Source of the DNA: Neurospora tetraspora
Taxonomy: Eukaryota > Ascomycota > Sordariomycetes > Sordariales > Sordariaceae
Assembly (NCBI RefSeq): GCF_033439725.1
Contig: NW_026944383.1
Coordinates: 434,001 to 498,000 of the forward strand
Direction: 5' to 3'
DNA length: 64,000 nucleotides
Below are positions 10,895 to 23,169 of the stretch, piece by piece. The stretch's first letter is position 1. Each line of letters begins with the position of its first letter. The position numbers and the translations under genes are program-made. The notes below the pieces were generated by a model that was given only the letters and a program-made list of their open reading frames with translations, was not told where the DNA came from and searched no databases.

Positions 10895-12396
10895 CAGCAG
10901 AGAGACAAGAAAGCAAAGACGTGAGTGAGGCCCCACGCCGAGAGCCACACTAAACTCTAACTTAATAAAGCCCCTGTAGAGGGTCCCATCGTTCGCTTGC
11001 CCATCGTTTCTGCTCTTCATGCCACATTCAATGAATGCTCCGCTTTCTCGTGCAGCACAATATTGACTGCTGACCTCTTCACTTAGCTATTTTTTTTCCC
11101 CCAAAACTCCAGGGAAATGTACATAGCCAAGGCACCCCCAAGCACAAGACCAAGTCGGAGGTCAAAAACGCCGCATTTCCTATCATGCCCCTTCTCACCA
11201 GGAGCGGTATGGTGTGGTATGGTATGGTGTGGTGTGCCGAGGTTCGCTTGCCCGTGATTGAAGAATGAAGATATGGCATTGGATTGGACCTTTTCGTCCG
11301 TCGGTCGCTCGTTCGAGATCATGACGAACCCACCAATTCGTCAAAAAAAGAAAAAGGAGGGATCGACTCCGCCGTAACGCACCAATGCCGTGGTCGCCGG
11401 GGGTCAGGCCGGTCGTTAACGGCCGCCGAACACGATCGCAAAATGCAAGTTCTCGCTTCCCCACAGCAGCAGCAGTAGCGTTGAGACTAGCTTCTCACTG
11501 GTGACCGTCACAAGTGGAAGATTTTCCGGACCCCCCCCTAGTCCACAGGGCATGTCGTCAACAGGTTCGGCGATGAGAGGCGATGAGAGCTGAAGCGATG
11601 GGCAGAGGGGAGACTCCCCGGGAGTCGTTGACGGGTTTATTAGGACGGAGAGACGGAATCGACTGTCAACAGGTCAGCAGGTCAAGCAAGAATGAAGGCC
11701 GATTTACAAGTCACAAGAGAGGGATCTCCGACTCGGGTTCTTCCATTTCTTCTCTAGACTACTTCCCCATCGTTCGCCTGTGGGTTGTCTGTCTGGTTGT
11801 CCCACCGCACCGTGACCATCGGAGTTTCCGGTGGACTGACTACAGTACATGGATCAGCCGAGGCTTCCCTGTTCGCGTATGGAGTTCGTGGACAATAACA
11901 CCGGAGGAAGCACACTACGGGTTTCCGATAGTCGATACCCTCTCCATGGCATTGGGTCGGAAGCAGTAGCCGTAACTAAAAGCGGGAACAACCTACGGAA
12001 GGAAGAAGCATCCATCTGCCATCCTTTTCCTTGTGATATTGGAACCGAGTATGTAGGTAGGTACTTTGGAGTGCTGTGATGTGCTGTGTTTGTCCGATGC
12101 GGGCTTTTTGTGTGATAGAATACAACTATCACAGTGATTTTAGTTCTCAAAGGATATGCTGCTTTTGGCTCACCAGTGTTGTTCAATCTTGACTTGCCCT
12201 GATCGACCAGACGTTCGTCAAAGATGACGGAAAGCTACCTTGAAATGCCGTGCTGACAGCTGTCAGGCAGAACGTATGGCTGAGACATGGCTTGATGGCT
12301 TGATGGCGGTTTCGACTACCGTGACATGAACACTGCGGCGTAGTTGAGGGAGGTCATCCGCCAACGTCCACAGTATTCCACTCAACACTGCTCGTC

Positions 12397-12717
12397 GTTC
12401 CCACCCTCAAACGCCTTGACAGTTGCCAAGACTTCCCGAGAATTGAGCTGACGACAACTTTTTGGCAAACGGACCTTTGAAACGAAAAGAATAAGACTTC
12501 ATTTGGCTATATCTCCACCAAATGAGGAGATGAAAGAAAAATGATTGTAGATTCGACATCAGCATGCTTGAGACTATCAAGGGAGCACTCTTTTTGATGA
12601 TATAATTGAGTTTCTTGATTTTCGTCTTTCGTTTCGATGGTCCGTTTGTCAAAAAGTTGTGGTCAGTTCAATTCTCGGGAAGTCTTGGCAACTGTCAAGG
12701 CGTTTGAGGGTGGGAAC
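12397..12717. repeat. Long inverted repeat (79-bp arms, 163-bp loop); hairpin RNA candidate
   Basis: The left arm 12397-12475 and right arm 12639-12717 are reverse complements at 76 of 79 positions without gaps. Complementarity continues imperfectly about 15-20 bp into the loop (the TTTCGTTTC segment near 12,624-12,636 faces GAAACGAAA near 12,479-12,487). Two of the three mismatches would be G:U pairs in a plus-strand transcript, and the third is G:G. No target-site duplication borders the arms and no gene overlaps. It could be a primary transcript for Dicer-made small RNAs, a foldback mobile element, or a recombination scar; the sequence alone does not decide. Confidence 0.9.
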
Positions 12718-15063
12718 GGCCATTGCCCAAAGGCTGAGGCAAGCGGTCCTGGAGGTCCCTGCCATGATGAAAATCATTCAATACCGATTGACGCCGATTG
12801 ACTGCTATGGAATTGGCATCAAGGAAGCGGCAACCTTGTTGTCCAGGACACAGGGGGAAGGAAGGAAGAAGGAAGACTATCCCCATTGACCAATCAAATG
12901 TCTTTGTTCCCGCATCCATCTCCGACCTGTTCGTCTCTCTTTTTCCTGACCTCACCCACAGTCATAGCAATTGACATCACTGCACACTGCACTTGTTCAC
13001 CTTGGCACCGTTTGCGTGTTCAACAGTCCTCTCTTGTCCTGCTTCAATATTCAACATTGTGAGAGCTCATCTACCACAACATGTCATACAGGCCAAAGTC
13101 CCTAGAGACGTCAGGGCACTCCTCAGGTCTCACCTCCCAGGTCCCAAATTCCAAAGCCGGTCCAATGTCCGTAAATCCCGTCCCAGGCGCCAGGTCCCAG
13201 GCACAAGAATCACAGGAATCACAGGAACCACAGGAACCAACTCCAGGGGCGAGCGAGGTTTCACTCCCCACGTTTCTGCCACGGGCCGCCAGTGTCCACC
13301 ACTTCTGGATTTGAGGTTCCTCACAGGCTGTACCCAGGCTGTACTAGCGCCTGTACCTGACCCAGTGGCTCAAAGACTGGGGGGGGGCGCTGTTCCGACG
13401 GTTTGGATAGCCAGTGGCCGCCGTTCACCTCTCCCACACTCGGCTCGAGCAACGCCAAAGCCAACGCCATCCCTCGGCTATGTTTCCAGAGTTCGTAATA
13501 CGAGTCCCTGGACGAGATACTGCATAACCTCGGCCCATGGCAGCAACTCCGTATATACAGTACCCCTCCTACCTCTCCGGAGTCCGGTCCTTATGAATAG
13601 GAATGTGGATGGATATGGAGATGGATATGCCAGAAGATGGCGAATGGAGACTTACAAGACGGGAGAATGGATCTGATGGAGCCGCCCGCTTGCATGCGCT
13701 CCCCCGTTGGTAATAACTCAAAGGGATGGTTTGCTCACATGGTGGGCATGGCCTTGTCGTGTCGTGCGTGACCGCCATTCGATCGATCGATGCAGCTTTG
13801 CCATTTTTGGGAATTCTGGGTCCTCTTCTCCCAGTCTCTCGCCTCCTCCTCCATGGAGAACGGACCATGGACCACGGCTCCTCATGGACTCCTCCCGGAG
13901 CGACTCCTCTCCTCTCCGCTAGCTAGCCTCTAGCCATGTAGAAGCCCGTCTCTATAGCCTGGGTCTGCCCTGTTCATTGCCGTCTGATCCTATTCGCCTT
14001 TGCCTTCATCATAACAAGAACTGTCGTGCGACTTATACCCGCAGTCTCGCCGGCAAACTTCACTGGTTCTTCTTCTCTTTCTCCCGGATACGCATATTGA
14101 GGCCGGATCAACACCGACAGCCTGGGACCAGCCCAGTTATTACTCCACGCCTCCCTCCCCTCCATCCCTTCGACCAACACCACGCCAACTGAACACGTCC
14201 CCAACGTCCCGGGACTTGATACCAGCAGTGCGGTTTGACAGACAAGTCATACGGCCGTGCGACCGGCCCGGTAGGCAATCAGCTTCCCAACGAGACGGAG
14301 CCGGTGACCTCGGTGTAACCCAAGCCAGTCCAAAGTGTTACTCGACGTCGATATCCTGGCCAAGCCAAGCAGAATCCGACAGACAGAAGACAGCCATCAG
14401 ACATACAGCAGCAGTCCTCACGGTACATACCACTGCTGCACCGAGGTTACTGCACCCTCAACGACGGCCCTCAAACAACGTCCTTCTTTCTGAAGTGAGT
14501 CAGTCAGGAGTAATAGTTCTTGACGTTGGCTCTTACTCACAGGTATTCTACCTTCCCGTTTCTGTTTTGTTGCCCTGTTTCACCCAATACCGTGTTGCAT
14601 TTTTATACCACCAACCGGCAGCCCCTGATTGTTTTGTATCATCCCCTGCTTGGCATCTGGATCTCAAACCCATGCAATTGCGGAATGCCAAAGACATGTC
14701 TCTTTATACGTATGGCCTTAACCGTGCTTCTTGTCATGTACGGCTTGGGGAACTAGTCAATAGCGTGATGTGGCCCACTCATTCCGTCTCAACCTCCTAC
14801 GGACGTGTGGCTTCAATGAGCCTCTCTTCCATCCCCGTTTGTCTAGTTGAGAGAAGTGAATGGCTGATCTCATGTTTCTAGGCACTTCACTTGTCAAGGG
14901 TCGGTTTTGGAACCAGGATCACCGTGCCGGCAAAGCTTTTCCCTTGTTTATACTTATATCCACTTATTGCGGTTGGAGCACTACGTGTGTCACTTGGACC
15001 TTTCTTCAACTTCGACTCTGAAGCAACACCACATACATCGAAAAGCGAAACCGAACTGTCACC

Positions 15064-16969
15064 ATGGGAAAATTCAAGATTAGCTCTTGGCTGAACCACA
15101 GCCCGTCACCCAGCTCCGACGAGGACGGAAAGAAGCAAAACCGCTTGTCGTTTTCGGCCCTTTCTTCATCACTATCCTCCAAGCCCAAGGAGCCTCAGTC
15201 CACCACCACTGGAATTCATACCCCACCTCCCGATGAGCCGGAGCAGCCGACGTCAACCTCGCGGATGATTGTGTTGGCGCAAAAGATTGCAAAGGAAACG
15301 GAAAAGCTGGAGACGTACATGAAGGAAAACAACCTCCCGATGCCAAGTTTCGACGTTGATGCTCCCGCGGATTTCCCGAAACTTCCCGCCGAGATTTCGA
15401 AGAGCAGACAGGAAATCATCTTTGCTACCAGAGAACTGGGCTTGCTCGCACATGGACCCCGCGAGTCGCTTAGATGGGGTGTTTGGGAGGTACGTTGGCG
15501 GGAATTGTTCTCACGGTTCTTCACTTTCGGTAACAGAGGTTGAACTGACACGCTCTGTAGTTCCTTGACGTCCTTGCCTTGCAAGTTATCACTCACTATG
15601 GCATCGGTAAGTCTATGGTTAACTGCACTGTTTTGCCCTTCTTGCAAATCTCTAACAGCTTTCAGCAAAACTGTTCCCCCCAACCGAGACCATCACCCTC
15701 TCGGAGCTCCAATCCAAGACGTCACTGGACCCCATTAACCTGGCCCGCGTCCTCCGCCTCGCCATGACCAAGGGCATCTTCCGCGAGCCCACCCCGGGCA
15801 TGATCGCCCACACAGCTGCCTCCCGCGTGCTTGCCGAGGACGGCGATCTGCACGCCTGGATTGCCTTCAACGGCGAGGACATCTTCCCGGCTGCCGCCCA
15901 CGTGCTCGAGGCACTCAAGACCCACCCCGAAGCCACCTCGCTCACCCGTGCCGGCTTCCAGTTCGCCTTCGACACGGTCGACAAGGAGCCCATGTTCGTC
16001 ACTTTCGGCAAGGACCCGGCGCGCGCGCGGCGTATGGGCAAGGCCATGGCCAGCCTTACTGGCGGCGAGGGCTACGAGGTCTCGTACCTGCTCGACGTCG
16101 AAGGTGGCGGCTACGACTTTAGCGAGATCGACGCCAAGGGAGGCAAGTTCGTGGACGTGGGTGGTTCGCACGGTTTCGTGTCCGTGGATTTGGCCAAGAA
16201 GTACAAGAACATGAAGTTTGTGGTCCAGGATACGGCCAAGACGGTGGAGAGCGCTCCCAAGCCGATTTGCGAGGACGAGCAGGTTGCTGGCAGGATTGAG
16301 TTGATGCCTCATGATTTCTTCCAAGAGCAGCCTACCAAGGATGCTGATGGTGAGTATCATATCTTCCCTCTTGCCAAGTCTCGATTACTAACCGATACCT
16401 ATAGTCTACTTCTTCCGCTGGATCATGCACAACTACTCAACCCCCTACGCCATCAAGCTCCTCAAGAACTTGATCCCCGCCCTCAAGCCCGGCGCCCGCG
16501 TCATCATTAACGACCATTGCCTCCTCGAGGCCGGCCAGGAAAACCCCTGGGACGAGACCGTCATGCGTCGCATGGACTTGGTCATGCTGGCGCTGCTCAA
16601 CGCGCAGGAGCGCACCGAGGCCGAGTTCAGGGAGTTGTTCAAGTCTGCTAGTGATGGGTTTGTTTTCAAGGTAGGTCCAGTCGCGGGTATCTCATCCCAC
16701 CGCATGAGTACGACGTTACGGTTTTTACCTCGAAATAACTTGCTGACTTACGATTTGCTACTGTTGCACAGGGCGTCACAAGGCCCAAGGGATGCCGGAT
16801 GAGCATCATCGAGGCCGTTTGGCGACCTGACCTCGTTGAGGACGGTGCTGCTGCTGCTGCTATTACTGCTGCTACCACTGCCGCCGAGGTCGAAACTCCT
16901 ACAACAGATACCCTCGAGGAGCAGCTCAAGGTTGAGGAACTGAAATTGGAGGATGAGGAGGCTAAGTGA
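15064..16969 (+). CDS. O-methyltransferase, plant/fungal Methyltransf_2 type
   Basis: Five exons: 15064-15489, 15561-15606, 15666-16349, 16405-16670 and 16772-16969, giving 539 residues. The ATG sits in a good context (CACCATGG). The protein has a dimerisation/winged-helix region (FLDVLALQVITHYGIAKLFP, then LDPINLARVLRLAMTKGIF) as in sterigmatocystin-type O-methyltransferases. The SAM motif is FVDVGGSHGFVSVDLAKK (about 319-336), followed by VVQD. The expected catalytic His is His394 in FRWIMHNYS, followed by LIPALKPGARVIINDH. Such enzymes methylate phenolic hydroxyls of small molecules. It is longer than the usual 400 or so residues. An N-terminal Ser/Pro-rich extension of about 70 residues and an Ala/Thr then Glu-rich C-terminal tail account for the difference. 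No polyketide synthase lies nearby, so the substrate cannot be inferred. Confidence 0.9.
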
Positions 16970-17871
16970 AGAACCAGCAGCTTTATGGGGTTGATCTGAA
17001 AGGAGAAAGGATGTGTCGCCCGTAGCGGAGGGTTTCCGGCAGCCAGTCTTAGTGAGTGAGGGCCTTCTTCTTCCCAGGTCCTACTAGTACATTATTCTTT
17101 TACTTCTTTCATGAGGCTTTTGGAGGATACCCTTTGGAGGCAACGGCAGAGAGCTTACCTTTTTCAAGAAGATACCAAAGAGATGGGAGAGGAGGTGAAG
17201 AGAGGAAGGAGTGAGGAAACAGCAGAGTAGCCGGTCGCATCACCGACCTCGCCAACCTCACCCACTCAGAAATGTTATATATACCCTTGACGTAAGCAGT
17301 GCTTAGCTAGTAATCGGAATTAACTAATGCTATCCATGATGATACCAGCTGAACGGTTAGACACATTTTGAATCCAGGCAAGAAATAGTAGATATTCCGG
17401 GGCAGGCGACGTTGGGCATGTGCGGAACATCCTGATAACACAGAAAATATCTTTGCAGTTTTGTATCGATCGCTCTTCCCGTCCTTTGTTTCGCTTTCCT
17501 TTCCTTTCTTTCGCAACCTCGCCCGTCGGTATTTTCACTACTGTAGGGCAGGCAGGCAGGCGTCAACGGACGAGCCGCACTTTTCTCTGCCTTGAGCCGC
17601 ACCTTCCCCCTTCAACGCCACGTTCTTCCCTTTCTTTGTTTTGTGGCTCACTTCTTTCCTTCGTTGCGGTAGCGACCAACAACCAACAGCAAATAGCTAA
17701 CACAAACTAGGCAACAACTCACAGGAACCAACAGCCATCAACAAAGCAAGCAGACGGGCCGTCCCGGGCTTCCATCACTCACGCATTTAAACAAGAAGAC
17801 TACTACGTACGGAGGAGGAATGAAAGGGAGGTGCGGTATGGACCGTACGCCACACACACGTGGATTGCAGA

Positions 17872-17919
17872 CACGGAAGAAAGAAAGGAAGGAAGGAAGA
17901 AAGGAAGGAAGAAAGGGGA
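17872..17919. repeat. GGAA/GAAA-rich microsatellite
   Basis: Imperfect tandem GGAA and GAAA units on the plus strand in non-coding sequence. Confidence 0.85.
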
Positions 17920-18009
17920 AGATGAAACGGAGACATGGACGGGAACGGGAACGGGGACGGGAAACAAAGAGAGGTGACGGAGGACATACCTATAAGTGAA
18001 GTAACTAGT

Positions 18010-18027
18010 TAGGTAGGTAGGTAGGTA
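18010..18027. repeat. Microsatellite (TAGG)4
   Basis: Four TAGG units followed by TA. The same TAGGTA-type words recur at 46.5 kb and 48.0-48.8 kb in this window. Confidence 0.85.
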
Positions 18028-19140
18028 CAGTTGTGTTTTACGATCTATTCTATTCTATGCAGATAAGTAAGGTAGGGTGTGAATTCAAGACGGAATCGAC
18101 CCAGGTGGCGAACGGACGGATAACGAACGGCGTCGTGGTGGTTTGAAATACCCGCGGGATCTGATAATCAATAAGTGAGAACACATAACACAGAAGCAAA
18201 ATACAAAACTTAACTGAAATGAGAAATACGAAGATGAATGGGCAAGACAAGAAAGGACAAGACAGACGACGGAGGATATCACCACTTGCTCAACCAACAA
18301 GTCTGCCAGTACATACACTACGTAGTAGTCAATGACCTTCGTGCCATCTTGCTTCACTACCACTTAGGTTTTTCTGGATAAACCATCCATCCGTCCGCGT
18401 TAGATGGCTCATGTAAATGGGCGTTACTCAATGTCTGAAGTCTAACGGCACTTAAACAACTGGATTTCATGTCCTAAACAACAGCGTATATAACACCTAC
18501 ATTATTACTAGGGTTTCTATCCAACACCTAGCTACTACTCCAAAACTGCATGCTTTGTTCACTAATCAACAAACCAACCAACATGTACGAAGGCAAGCAA
18601 GCAACCCCTTGTGGATGTTCATGGTACTTGCATTTTCATTCTAAACAAAACAACACCAAACAGACAGGCAACAACCAAATACACAGCGTACCCTTGTGGT
18701 TGTGCTTCTTCCTTTTCCTTCTCTTTTCTTACCCAGTGCACAGTAGGTAGACCGAAACACAGTACACTACAGCACCAGACATCCAACAAGGTTGCTAGCA
18801 GTGACAAGAAGCATCATCTCTCTTTTCCTTTCCAAAATTCCAAAATTATACCATCAATTCGATTCTTTGCTTTACATCAATTTTTGTCGTTTTGTGTTTT
18901 TGTCATATACATAATATAGGTGTCAGGTGTCAGGTTGCCGAAGGATCAATCGGAATCGATCGTATCATCGATCGATCGACTGATCCCATCCATCCATACA
19001 TCAATTCCATTCCATATCCATATCCATTTCCATCCTTCGCTTTCTTTCTTCCTTCTTCATCATAAAACATTGTTTGTGTAAATCTTGTCTTTTGGAGTGG
19101 TGTTGTCTTGATTGATGTTGAAAAAAGGTCATGTTTGTGC

Positions 19141-19165
19141 GATGCGATGCGATGCGATGCGATGC
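19141..19165. repeat. Microsatellite (GATGC)5
   Basis: Five perfect GATGC copies, 24 bases beyond the stop codon of the minus-strand gene, hence probably in its 3' untranslated region. Confidence 0.95.
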
Positions 19166-19188
19166 GGGCGACAGTGAAGGCGAGCTCC

Positions 19189-22100
19189 TTAAGATTCCTC
19201 CTCCTTCTTCTCGCCGTATCGCATGCGCTCGTTCCACTTGCGCTTTCCAACGCGGGTCTCGTAATGCGGCGCAGCCGTCTTGACGTCTTGCATCATGCCT
19301 TCGATGGCAGTTCGGGTCTTGTTTCGGTAGCAGTCCACTGTGTTTGAGATGGGATCGTTAGTATTCATTCTGTGTAATTAGGAAGCAAGACGAGGGAAGG
19401 GAAGAAAACGAAAGAGAAAGACTCACAAGCACGCTGCAAGAATACCGTCCTTCCGGCAAAAACTCTGCTCTGGAGCCAGGCCATGCGATAGCCCAAGTCG
19501 TTGAGCCGCACCTCCTTTCCACGGAACGCTCTCCTCATCCGGGGGATGGCGATCTCGCCCTCCTGGCTTTCGCCCATCGGCACCTTGACCATGACTCTGC
19601 CGCTCCGCTTGGTACCCCTTGCTGCGCGACGGCCCTCCGTATCGGTGGTACCGTCATCCTCCACGTCGCTCAAGTCATCGGTAAAGAACTTGCTGCCAGT
19701 GGCACTCGGAGGTGGGCTTTGCATCTCACGAGGGAAGTAAGAGCGAGGGTAGACGCTAGCTCCCTTGCGGAAACTGTCGGGAATCTCGCGCGTGTCGACT
19801 CCGTCAAGAGTAACTCTCACGCGGAGACGGCTGTGCCTGTCGCTGTCCTCGACCAGAATGAACTTGCGCTTCTTTGCTTCGGGAATGTCGGGGAAGAGAT
19901 CCTCGGGCTCATCATCACGGGCGGTGCCGCGGCCGGGGGTCGTTGTGCGACGAGCGGTGACAGGACCGGTGCCGCTGGCATGCGGAGAGCCACTGAGGGT
20001 GTCGTGGATCGAAGGCATTGCGGACGAACCGTATGGCGCACCGTTGGGATACGAGCCGTGGTTGGAGAAAACCTGGGCTGGTCTTTCGTCAGAGCTACCC
20101 TGGGAGGGAGCCTGGTGATGATGGTGGTGGTGGTGCTGTTGGTCGTCACCGTACTCCCCATCGCCTAAAAAAAAGCAAAGAAATACGAGTTAGCGTGTTG
20201 ATCCCAGTGTTGGATAGGCCAGACCCGACGGCATGGACCAGTTAGCCTTGCAACTAGAGAGTGTGCGATTGAGTGTGATGCTGTTTCAAACCAAAAGCCA
20301 GCGCGGCAACGTCAACTCGCAGATCTCTAACAACCCCCAGGCAATGCGCGGTAAAGACAAAGTAACAGCAAATTCGGGGCTTTCCAGCCACTCGGGAATG
20401 CCCCCCTGTTTCGCAGAGGGCCAAGTAGATGTGTGGGTGATGATGGTGTTGGTTAATATGTGACAAGCGATGCTGATGGGTATGCGATTGCAAGGTAAAT
20501 GCAATGCAAAACGTTTGCCAGAAGCCAGACGACTGAACGACGACCGAAAACCAGCAAAACAAACTAAACAACAGCAAACGCGCAACTATCGTAATGTACA
20601 GATCTTTCTTTATACCAGAAATCTCCAGTATCGCCCAAGTGCAGAGCTCGTCAACTTGCGTTGGCGAGCCGGTATATAACAAGTCTGAAAGAGAAAGACA
20701 AAAACAAAATATCCCAAGACCCATAACATAAACCAAACAAGGCAGGCGCAGTTTTAAACAATCGGTTTGAAATGAGGTATCACACTGAATCGCAACAACT
20801 CGCGCATTAGGCCATCTGGTGAAACATACCGACTTCGTCTCCTCCTCCCTGAGCATTTCCATTATCGTGGGCATGGTGATGGTGCATCGACGTACCCATA
20901 TTATTAATTCCAGGCTTGTTGATGGCGGCAGCGCCGCTGGAGCCCATTGCTGCCGGTGTCGAGATGCCAGCAGGGCCGGTGGGACCGGCCATGTGGGCAG
21001 GATGGGGGGTTGCTGAACCGGCCTTGTTGCGGTGGTTCATCTTGGCCATTCGCCGCACGCGGCGGGATCTGAGTCGCGGATCTTGGTTGCTGTTACGCCA
21101 GCTGTCCACCGCCCTTTGAATGAGCCCTCTCTTGCCTCTGAGGGGCGGGTTCAACTGAGCCAACGCCCAACCGACTGTGTTGCACTCAGTCTCGTACTGC
21201 AGACGGTTGCCACGGTACTGCTCCTTGGGGCAGCACGCGCGAGGATAAACGCAGTTCTCGGTCTTGAACTCGGGAGACAGCTCATCCTGATTAACCGATT
21301 CCACGTCGCAGCGGATTGTGTATTCCATCTTGACCCTGTCGCGAGAGTACTCGAAAGCAATCCACTGAACACCGTTTTGATCCTGTCTAACGACGAGTGG
21401 TGTTGTTGCGGGAATCGGGCCGGGAGCCGCGTTAGGGTTCACGCCAGATGCCGATCCAGTGGGCGTCGTGCCGTTCTGAGGAGTAGTCGACGGGGCGCCG
21501 CCAGCGAGCGGTACGGGGGCACTGTTTCTCTGCATCTGATGGTTCATGCCGTGCTGAGTCTCAATCTTGCCCTGGCGAGGGCTGACCGTTGCCATTCCTG
21601 TCTGAGCATTCAGCGTCGCCTGGTGGCTTGTCTGGTGCTGCGGCGCGGTGTGAGACATCATCATGCTGGGCTGGGAGGCTATCGACTGGTGGGACTGCTG
21701 GGCGTGTTGCGCATACGGCGAGGGCGCAGTTTGCGCCGGCATCGACGAGTACTGCGGATGCTGAGGAGCGCCATAGTACATGGACTGCTGGTGTAGCTGC
21801 GAAGGGGCTTGTCCGTAGATGCTCCTTTGCTGATCATGCCCCGAAGGCGACGCGACCGATGCTGGCGAGTTCGACTGGGGGGTATGGTAGGAGGTCATGG
21901 GCGGGTAGGGAGGCCTTATCGACGTGGCCATCATGTCTCCGGTGTCTGCGCGATCGTGTAAGCATCGTGAAAGAGAGAAGGGGGAGCCAGGGCCAGGAGG
22001 GCGAAGAGACTTACCTGCGGATGTATATCCGCTTGTTGCGCCAGGGGTGCTGTAGGGACTGGGATGCGGGTAGTAAGGCAGATGATCCTGAGTGTTGTTG

Positions 22101-22285
22101 GCCTGAGGCGGCTGCTGATAGACAGAGTGACCCGAGGAATAGGCACTCTGGTGTTGAGGCGGTTGCTGAGGTGCCTGGTTGTGATGCTGGTGCACAATGC
22201 TCGAGGGTCTCGAGTGTTGTAGATGGGGAGGAACAGGACCCTGTTGCTGGTGATGGGGGTGATGCTGCATAGAGGAGACAACCAT
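19189..22285 (-). CDS. Large conserved fungal protein with two conserved basic regions, function unknown
   Basis: Four exons: 22285-22015, 21945-20830, 20164-19427 and 19337-19189, giving 757 residues. All borders are GT..AG and every junction restores the frame. Residues 1-280 are Gln/His/Pro/Ser-rich and look disordered. Conserved region 1 (about 285-400) runs from WIAFEYSRDRVKMEYTIRC through CVYPRACCPKEQYRGNR and GWALAQLNPPLRGKRG to WRNSNQDPRLRSRRVRRM. Region 2 (about 570-757) includes RVRVTLDGVDTREIPDSF, VYPRSYFPREMQSPPPSA, FTDDLSDVEDDGTTDTEG, IPRMRRAFRGKEVRLNDL and a C-terminal CYRNKTRTAIEGMMQDVK. It resembles ascomycete proteins carrying a domain of unknown function (possibly DUF8032). 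The Gln/His-rich and Arg-rich make-up suggests a nuclear regulator, which is inference. A TGA in frame just upstream supports the chosen ATG. The 665-nt intron 2 is unusually long. Confidence 0.82.
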
Positions 22286-23133
22286 TAGTTTTCAGAATAC
22301 AAGGTCTATGTTAAAAAAACAACCATGTGTTCTGGAGCACGGTGGACGCGTCTCGGGATATTTTTTTTTCTTTGCGAGGACCAGAAGAAGCTGCAAGGAC
22401 TGGGGATGTTGGTGTTTTTCAGGGGCCCCGTCAGAAAAAAAGCGACGACGAGGATCAACGGGTGAGGCGGGCTAGCCTCGGGAATTTGGTGTGGGATTTG
22501 TAGTAGGACAAGGCCCTCCTTCCATACGGCATCCGAACCGAACGCTTTCTGGCTGGAGGGGGGCGACTGGGACTGACGGGGACTGACGGGGACTGTCTGG
22601 GACCGTCTCTGCGACCGTGGCGGGGGGGCCTCTGGCTGGCACCGCAACTGGCAGCGAACTTGCAGCCCACAGCTCCCAGGATCAACGCGACCACGAGTGG
22701 AGCGACGAGGTATCGGAATCAACACCCGAAGTTTCGAGATTCCCACTGGGTTTCTCTCAGTGGCAGCGTCGTATTGCGCACACCCAGGAACACTACCCCG
22801 GGCTGACCGACGGACAGGAGTGCAGAAGCCAGAGTAAACACTAACCCGAACTGTTGTGACGGATATCGCAAAAAGGAAAGGTGAGCGTGTTTGTCCACTG
22901 GAGCGGGCAAGGGTGCGACAAATGGTTTTGCTCTGCGAACTCACACCGCTGCCTGGTGATGTGAGGGGGAAATTGCGAAAAATGCTGGCGACTGTGGGGA
23001 TCCAGGATGAGGGATCAGAATCGATGTCGAGGGAAAAGCAGGTGGGCCACGGCCAAGGTGAAGGCCGGAGCAAAAGGAATGGACGAGTACAGATTGCGGG
23101 AAATTGATGGACGGACACCGTCTAATTTTGCGC

Positions 23134-23169
<36 letters not shown>

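Larger units (their letters stand above)
10452..15063. other. 4.6-kb intergenic region with microsatellites and a long inverted repeat
   Basis: No convincing gene. It contains several microsatellites and the 79-bp-arm hairpin, annotated separately. Around 13,180-13,240 there are degenerate repeats of the CACAGGAA type. The last part is the promoter and leader of the O-methyltransferase. A non-coding RNA over the hairpin is possible. Confidence 0.5.
16970..19188. other. Intergenic region, convergent 3' ends
   Basis: This lies between the O-methyltransferase stop and the stop of the minus-strand gene at 19189. It contains several simple repeats, annotated separately, and no supported gene. Confidence 0.5.

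Noticed and set aside
12407-12652. 81-codon frame on the minus strand inside the inverted repeat
   Set aside because: It runs through both stem and loop and is best explained as a by-product of the hairpin sequence.
12397-12717. MITE interpretation of the inverted repeat
   Set aside because: No target-site duplication or TA flanks were seen and the arms meet ordinary DNA. It was kept only as an alternative until genome copies are searched.
8494-16969. Secondary-metabolite gene cluster
   Set aside because: There are two methyltransferases but no polyketide synthase, peptide synthetase, terpene cyclase, oxidase or transporter between or beside them.
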